From NCBI RefSeq assembly GCF_024435355.1, contig NZ_JAMJWG010000001.1, positions 434,001 to 498,000 on the forward strand: a stretch of DNA of 64,000 nt. Direction: 5' to 3'. A program made the translations under genes and the position numbers. Under the pieces are notes generated by a model, which made no database searches, was not told where the DNA came from, and worked only from the letters and a program-made list of their open reading frames with translations. This document shows positions 59,974-64,000 of the stretch, piece by piece (position 1 is the first letter of the stretch; every line of letters starts with the position of its first letter). The DNA is from Streptomyces odontomachi (lineage in GTDB: Bacteria; Actinomycetota; Actinomycetes; Streptomycetales; Streptomycetaceae).

Positions 59974-60400
59974 CGATCACTTCCTTGAGAAGGCCCGCAT
60001 CGGGGAGTTGCGCCGGGGCGATCGGGCGACTGACGCGGATGTGCCCGGCGTCCAGCAGGTCGTCGAGCAGCACCCGCACCACGCCGACCGGCAGGTCGGA
60101 GTCGGCTGCCAGGTCGGCGACGGACCGGGGAGCGGCCCGGCACAGCTCGATGATCGTCGTGTGCTCGGGCGACGGCGGCGGAGCGGCCTCGGTTCCCGCC
60201 TCGTCCGCGTGGATGACCGCGGCCAGGTCGAAGGCCTCACTGGTCGGCCGGGCACGACCCGCGGTCATCGCGTACAGGCGTACCAGTGGTCCCGCCTCGT
60301 CGTCGAACCACTCGGGGGTGGACGACGGGGTGCTCGGCGCCGGGGGCGGCGGGGGCCGCCCCGATCCGTCGCCGAACCAGTCATGGGGATGGTCTGTCAT
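59954..60400 (-). CDS. cvnC: conservon DUF742 protein CvnC
   Basis: A 148-residue DUF742 protein. A Pro-rich N terminus is followed by VRLYAMTAGRARPTSEAFDL and a winged-helix-like region (SVADLAADSDLPVGVVRVLL) ending in LKEVIDGLRAL. ATG 60400 is used; a GTG at 60415 overlapping cvnB is the alternative. It is a component of the conservon complex, sitting between roadblock and GTPase genes in the canonical order. Confidence 0.9.
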   Translation of the reverse strand: MTDHPHDWFGDGSGRPPPPPAPSTPSSTPEWFDDEAGPLVRLYAMTAGRARPTSEAFDLAAVIHADEAGTEAAPPPSPEHTTIIELCRAAPRSVADLAADSDLPVGVVRVLLDDLLDAGHIRVSRPIAPAQLPDAGLLKEVIDGLRAL

Positions 60401-60411
60401 GGCGGCCGGGG

Positions 60412-60834
60412 TCACTCCTGGAAGGCTGCGGCGTCATCCGTGCGTGAGGGCACGCCCAGATGCTCGGCCACCCGGGTCACCAGCCGTGCCATCTCGTAGG
60501 CGACCAGCCCCACATCCGCGTCGGCGTCGGTGAAGACGGACAGGCAGGACCCCTCTCCGGCCGCGGCGACGAAGAGGAACCCGCCTTCCAGCTCGACCAC
60601 GGTCTGCACCACCCGGCCGGCCTGGAAGTGCCGTCCCGCTCCCTTGGCCAGACTGTGGAAGCCGGAGGCGATGGCGGCGAAGCGCTCCCGGTCGTCCCGG
60701 TGCAGTTCGTCGGATGCGCCGATGGCCAGACCGTCACTGGAGAGCACGACGGCGTGTCTGATCTGCGGTACCCGTGAGACCAGTTCATCCAGCAGCCAGT
60801 TGAGCTCACCGGAGGTCTCCTTCGTCCCGGACAT
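60412..60834 (-). CDS. cvnB: conservon roadblock/LC7 protein CvnB
   Basis: A 140-residue roadblock/LC7-fold protein: LNWLLDELVSRVPQIRHAVV, SSDGLAIGASDEL, VVELEGGFLFVAAAGEGSCL and LVAYEMARLVTRV. Roadblock proteins act as GTPase regulators or scaffolds. ATG 60834 overlaps the cvnA stop (TGATG), and the gene overlaps cvnC's possible GTG start. Confidence 0.93.
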   Translation of the reverse strand: MSGTKETSGELNWLLDELVSRVPQIRHAVVLSSDGLAIGASDELHRDDRERFAAIASGFHSLAKGAGRHFQAGRVVQTVVELEGGFLFVAAAGEGSCLSVFTDADADVGLVAYEMARLVTRVAEHLGVPSRTDDAAAFQE

Positions 60835-63716
60835 CACGTTTCATCTCCCTGCGAGGGTGTCTCGGAATGGCTCGGCTTCCGTGCGGGCAGTGGCGGCCGG
60901 TCCTCCTCCGCGTTCTGGTCCGCTGTTCCCCCGGTGCGCTCGCGGGCGCTCCCCAATGTGTTCCGGTCCGCGTTCTCGTCCGCCTTGCCACCGCTCAGCC
61001 AGCCGGCGCGCAGTGCCGCCATGGTGGCGCGGGCGCGCTCCGGCGAGCGTCCGGTGGCGGCGGGGTCCGCGATGTGCGGGACGCTGCGCTGTGGCTGGTC
61101 CGGGGCGTCGCGAAGATGTGGCGAGATGTTCGCCTGCCGTACCCGCCGGGGCAGCGGGGCGGGCTCGTCCGGGCGGTGTTGTGGTGCCTGTGCGGGGTGT
61201 TCCTGCGCTCGAGTGGAACGTTCCTGCAAAGGTGTGGGGGCGTGTTCCCGGCCCTGCCCGGCGGCCGCCGCCCCGGTGCGCGCACGCGTGGGCAGCGCAC
61301 CCGGTCGCCGCGGGTCAGTGCGCTCGGGAGCGGGCGAGGTGCCGGGCCCGGCGTCCGCTCGTGACGGGTCGACCGGCTCCCGGACGGGTGCCTGTCGCAC
61401 CGGGGTCGCCGGGGGAGCGGTCTCGGCGCGGCCGGAGTGCTCGGTGTGGTCCGGGGACCCGGCATGGTCCGAAGGCCGTGCGTGCCATCTCCGGTCCGGA
61501 TCGAAGGCGGGCCGCGTCGGGAAGGCGCCCGGCGGCTCGGTGTCCCCCTGAGGCAGGGGCTCGGCCGCCGCGCCGTGGGGCCGGTCACCGCCGCGCTGAC
61601 CCGGGATGGGCGGGAGTTCCACGGTCGCCGCGCCGAGCTCGTACCCGGGGTCCTGCGAACTCGCCGGCGACGTCTCCTGCTCCAGCTGGCTCTCCGGGAT
61701 GAGGACGACGGCCGTGACACCGCCGTACACGGAGGCTCGGAGGGCGACCTGGATGTCGCGGCGGTGCGCGAGCCGGTTGACCACGAACAGGCCCAACCGG
61801 TCGGTGTCGAGCAGGTCGACCTGGGAGGCGTCCTCGATCTTGCGGTTGGCCTGGGCCAGCGCCTCCCGGCTCATGCCGAGGCCGCGGTCCTCGACCTCCA
61901 GCGCCAGCCCGGCGCCGACCTTCTCGCCGCGTACCTGCACCTTGGTGTGCGGTGGTGAGAAGGCGACCGCGTTCTCCACGAGCTCGGCGATCAGATGGGT
62001 GAGGTCGGCGACGGCCGAGCCGGCCACCCGGACCTCCTCGGCGACCCGGACCTCGACACGGGTGAAGTCCTCGACCTCGGCGACCGCGGCGCGCACCACG
62101 TCGAGCATCGGTACCGGCCGGCGCCAGCCGCGGACGGGCGCGGCACCGGAGAGGATGATCAGGCTCTCCGCGTGCCGCCGCATCCGCGTCGTGAGGTGGT
62201 CGAGCCGGAACAGGTCCTCCAGGATGGCCGGGTCCTCGATGCGCCGCTCCATGGCGTCCAGCAGCTCGAGCTGCCGGTGGAGCAGCACCTGGCTGCGCCG
62301 GGCCAGTTTCACGTACACCTCGGAGATGCCGCTGAGCACCTCGGCACGCTCGACGGCGGCCTGGATCGCGGCCCGGTGCACGGCGTTGAGCGCCGAGCCC
62401 ACCTGGCCGATCTCGTCGCCGCCGTGCCGCCGCACCGGTGCCTCGGCCTCGATGTCCACCACTTCGCCCGCGTGCAGCCGGCGCAGCGACCGGGGGAGCT
62501 TGCTGCCCGCCAGTTCGAGGGCCGAGTTGCGCATGCCGACCAGCTCGACGATGAGACCGCGGCCGACCTGCATCGAGATCAGCAGGGAGAGCAGCACTCC
62601 CACGAAGCCCAGCACCACCGCGATGCCGGACTCGCCGAGTACGTCGAACGCGAACGGGTCCGCCTTGTGCGCCGCCGCCGTGCTCGCTCCCGCCTCGGCC
62701 CTGTGCAGGCCCTGGAGGACCGGGTCGGTGGTCTGGTCCCACGTCGTCGTGGAGACGGTGCGGTTGGCACGGTCGGGGCCGGCGTCCTCGATCGCCCGTT
62801 CCAGGGAGCGCAGGTCTTCGTAGGACCGGCTCTTGAGGACGCCGCGGTAGGCGGCCTCGTCCGACGGGCGCAGATCGTCCACGGCGGACTCGAACAGCGT
62901 CTGCTGGGACTGCACGGCGCCGACGAAGGACCGGTAGCGCTCCGCCGGCATCCGCTTGTCCGCCTGGGCGCTGCCGACGATGGCGTCCTCGCGGGAGATC
63001 ATCTCGCGGGCGCGGGAGAGCTCTTCCACGACGCGCGCCTGGGAGGCCACGTCGGGGCCCTGTCCCTGACCCGTGACGGAGGCGCTGATGCCGCTCAGCG
63101 CGCCGTCGACGGAGAAGCCCCGGTCGATCGTCGCGGTGTACCCGGCGTAGGCATCGTCCCAGTTCGTCTTCTTTGCGGTGACCTGTTTGCGCAGCGCGGG
63201 CAGCTTGTCGGCGGCGGCCGTCAGATGGCGGGTCCGGGTGAAGAGCTCGGGGCTGAGCGCGGCCGTGTCGGTGCTGTTGGCGTTGATGCCGTGCCGCAGG
63301 GCCGCCGCAGCGGTTTCGGTGCTGCTGGCCTTGCTGTTCAGGGCGCCCAGCCGCGCCGGATCGGGATGCGCCAGGTACCGGGTCGCCGCAGCGCGCTCGG
63401 CCTGCACGGCCGTGACGTAGTCGTCCACCGGCTCCAGGAGGGTCGCGTTGACGTCCTTGAACCGGGTGAGGTCCGAGACGCTCTGCGCCGTGATGACCGT
63501 GGCGAAACCCCAGAGCGCCATCAGCGAGATGATGGGGACCATCAGCAGCGCGACGATCTTCGCTCGGACGGACTTGGGGCGCAGCCGGCTCGGCACGAGC
63601 GACCACAGCCCGGCTCGGGCGTCGCGCGGCTCGCGCAGGGCGTGCCGCGTGCCGCCGGTGCGCGAGGGCCGCTCGTCGTCGTGGCTGCTCTCGGTCAACA
63701 TGCGGCTTACACGCAT
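60834..63716 (-). CDS. cvnA: conservon membrane histidine-kinase-like sensor CvnA
   Basis: A 960-residue sensor. It has a helix at about 52-76 (IVALLMVPIISLMALWGFAT), a large extracytoplasmic nitrate-sensor-like (NIT) domain (about 80-330), a second helix at about 372-395 and a HAMP-like linker. An ATPase domain (about 500-640) has LIAELVENAVAFSPP, VEDRGLGMS and DRLGLFVVNRLAHRRDI. The phospho-acceptor region is atypical, as in other conservons. About 300 residues of Pro/Arg/Ala-rich disordered tail follow. GAGGAAG precedes ATG 63716. It is the first gene of the leftward cvnABCD operon; no P450 (cvnE) follows cvnD. Confidence 0.93.
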   Translation of the reverse strand: MRVSRMLTESSHDDERPSRTGGTRHALREPRDARAGLWSLVPSRLRPKSVRAKIVALLMVPIISLMALWGFATVITAQSVSDLTRFKDVNATLLEPVDDYVTAVQAERAAATRYLAHPDPARLGALNSKASSTETAAAALRHGINANSTDTAALSPELFTRTRHLTAAADKLPALRKQVTAKKTNWDDAYAGYTATIDRGFSVDGALSGISASVTGQGQGPDVASQARVVEELSRAREMISREDAIVGSAQADKRMPAERYRSFVGAVQSQQTLFESAVDDLRPSDEAAYRGVLKSRSYEDLRSLERAIEDAGPDRANRTVSTTTWDQTTDPVLQGLHRAEAGASTAAAHKADPFAFDVLGESGIAVVLGFVGVLLSLLISMQVGRGLIVELVGMRNSALELAGSKLPRSLRRLHAGEVVDIEAEAPVRRHGGDEIGQVGSALNAVHRAAIQAAVERAEVLSGISEVYVKLARRSQVLLHRQLELLDAMERRIEDPAILEDLFRLDHLTTRMRRHAESLIILSGAAPVRGWRRPVPMLDVVRAAVAEVEDFTRVEVRVAEEVRVAGSAVADLTHLIAELVENAVAFSPPHTKVQVRGEKVGAGLALEVEDRGLGMSREALAQANRKIEDASQVDLLDTDRLGLFVVNRLAHRRDIQVALRASVYGGVTAVVLIPESQLEQETSPASSQDPGYELGAATVELPPIPGQRGGDRPHGAAAEPLPQGDTEPPGAFPTRPAFDPDRRWHARPSDHAGSPDHTEHSGRAETAPPATPVRQAPVREPVDPSRADAGPGTSPAPERTDPRRPGALPTRARTGAAAAGQGREHAPTPLQERSTRAQEHPAQAPQHRPDEPAPLPRRVRQANISPHLRDAPDQPQRSVPHIADPAATGRSPERARATMAALRAGWLSGGKADENADRNTLGSARERTGGTADQNAEEDRPPLPARKPSHSETPSQGDET

Positions 63717-63767
63717 GACTTCCTCGATCGATGGTGGGCGGAGAAGTGGGTCGGACGGCGGGGTGCG

Positions 63768-63992
63768 TCAGTCGGCGGGGAACCGGACGCCGCCCGCTTC
63801 GACGTCGTGCAGGCGCCGCACCGCCGACTCGGACTCCCTGCGCTGCTGGGCGGTGGGCGACAGCGCGACGAACGCGGAGGTCAGGAAGAGGAACGAACCC
63901 AGGACGACGGCGAGCGGGAAGATGAACTCGGTGGCGGTGGCGCCGGAGAGCGGGGCCTGCCCGGGCGCCACTCGTACGGACAGCGCGGCCAT
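63768..63992 (-). CDS. small single-helix membrane protein, possibly 5'-truncated by the window
   Basis: The frame encodes 74 residues from an ATG at 63992. It has one strong hydrophobic helix (TEFIFPLAVVLGSFLFLTSA), then a charged cytoplasmic-looking tail (QQRRESESAVRRLHDVEAG). The frame remains open to the window edge, so this may be the C terminus of a longer membrane protein. It lies 51 nt upstream of cvnA on the same strand. I do not recognise the family. Confidence 0.5.
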   Translation of the reverse strand: MAALSVRVAPGQAPLSGATATEFIFPLAVVLGSFLFLTSAFVALSPTAQQRRESESAVRRLHDVEAGGVRFPAD

Positions 63993-64000
63993 GCCGGTGT

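Noticed and set aside
1..64000. CRISPR arrays, tRNA/rRNA genes, integrases or insertion sequences
   Set aside because: I looked for regularly spaced repeats, cloverleaf-like segments and transposase or integrase motifs (DDE, tyrosine recombinase) and saw none.

Overview
The window is GC-rich actinobacterial DNA, most likely a Streptomyces chromosome. The signs are strong G/C third-position bias with long antisense shadow frames, frequent GTG and TTG starts, a complete conservon (cvnA-D), BTAD/SARP-type activators, a secreted gamma-class chorismate mutase and many GntR/TetR/LacI/LysR regulators. No tRNA, rRNA, CRISPR array or intact transposon was seen.

Left part (1-16.5 kb), stress, redox and transport. 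It starts with an APH/AAA kinase cut by the window edge, nicotinate phosphoribosyltransferase, a CBS-CBS-BON protein, a tandem universal stress protein and a GH65 disaccharide phosphorylase. An extracytoplasmic flavin module follows (ApbE, an FMN-binding protein and a ferric-reductase-like flavocytochrome), facing a divergent OmpR/histidine kinase pair across a promoter with tandem repeats. Next is a LysR / MHS transporter / M20-like hydrolase group.

Middle (16.5-37 kb), catabolism and transport. A small membrane protein sits behind a MerR-type promoter. A DHA2 exporter and a GntR regulator come next, then a urea-degradation operon (NCS1 permease with a cysteine-rich tail, urea carboxylase, allophanate hydrolase). 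A LacI-controlled pentose-type operon (LacI, ribokinase, RpiB, MHS transporter) has two identical palindromic operators. After it lie a DUF308/HdeD-like membrane protein, two TetR regulators, a VOC protein, a secreted chorismate mutase, an AAHS-type MFS transporter and two gene remnants.

Right-centre (about 37.6-58.1 kb), the most unusual region. It is a candidate polyketide cluster built outward from two BTAD activators and an SCP2-like carrier. Leftward run a FAD-dependent halogenase-like protein and four consecutive paralogues of the DUF1702 (enediyne UnbL/E3-like) family. Rightward run two more halogenase-like paralogues, a 22-codon mini-ORF, a type II thioesterase, one 1886-residue KS-AT-DH-KR-ACP polyketide synthase and a 7Fe-type ferredoxin. 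No enediyne PKS, radical SAM or P450 partner is present. My inference is an iterative, unsaturated (polyene-like), probably halogenated polyketide. The known chlorinated polyenone neocarzilin is the nearest conceptual precedent I can name, but the fourfold DUF1702 set is unlike any cluster I recognise.

Right end (58.2-64 kb). A secreted endonuclease/exonuclease/phosphatase-fold protein and the conservon cvnA-B-C-D are separated by a bidirectional terminator. A small membrane frame runs to the window edge.
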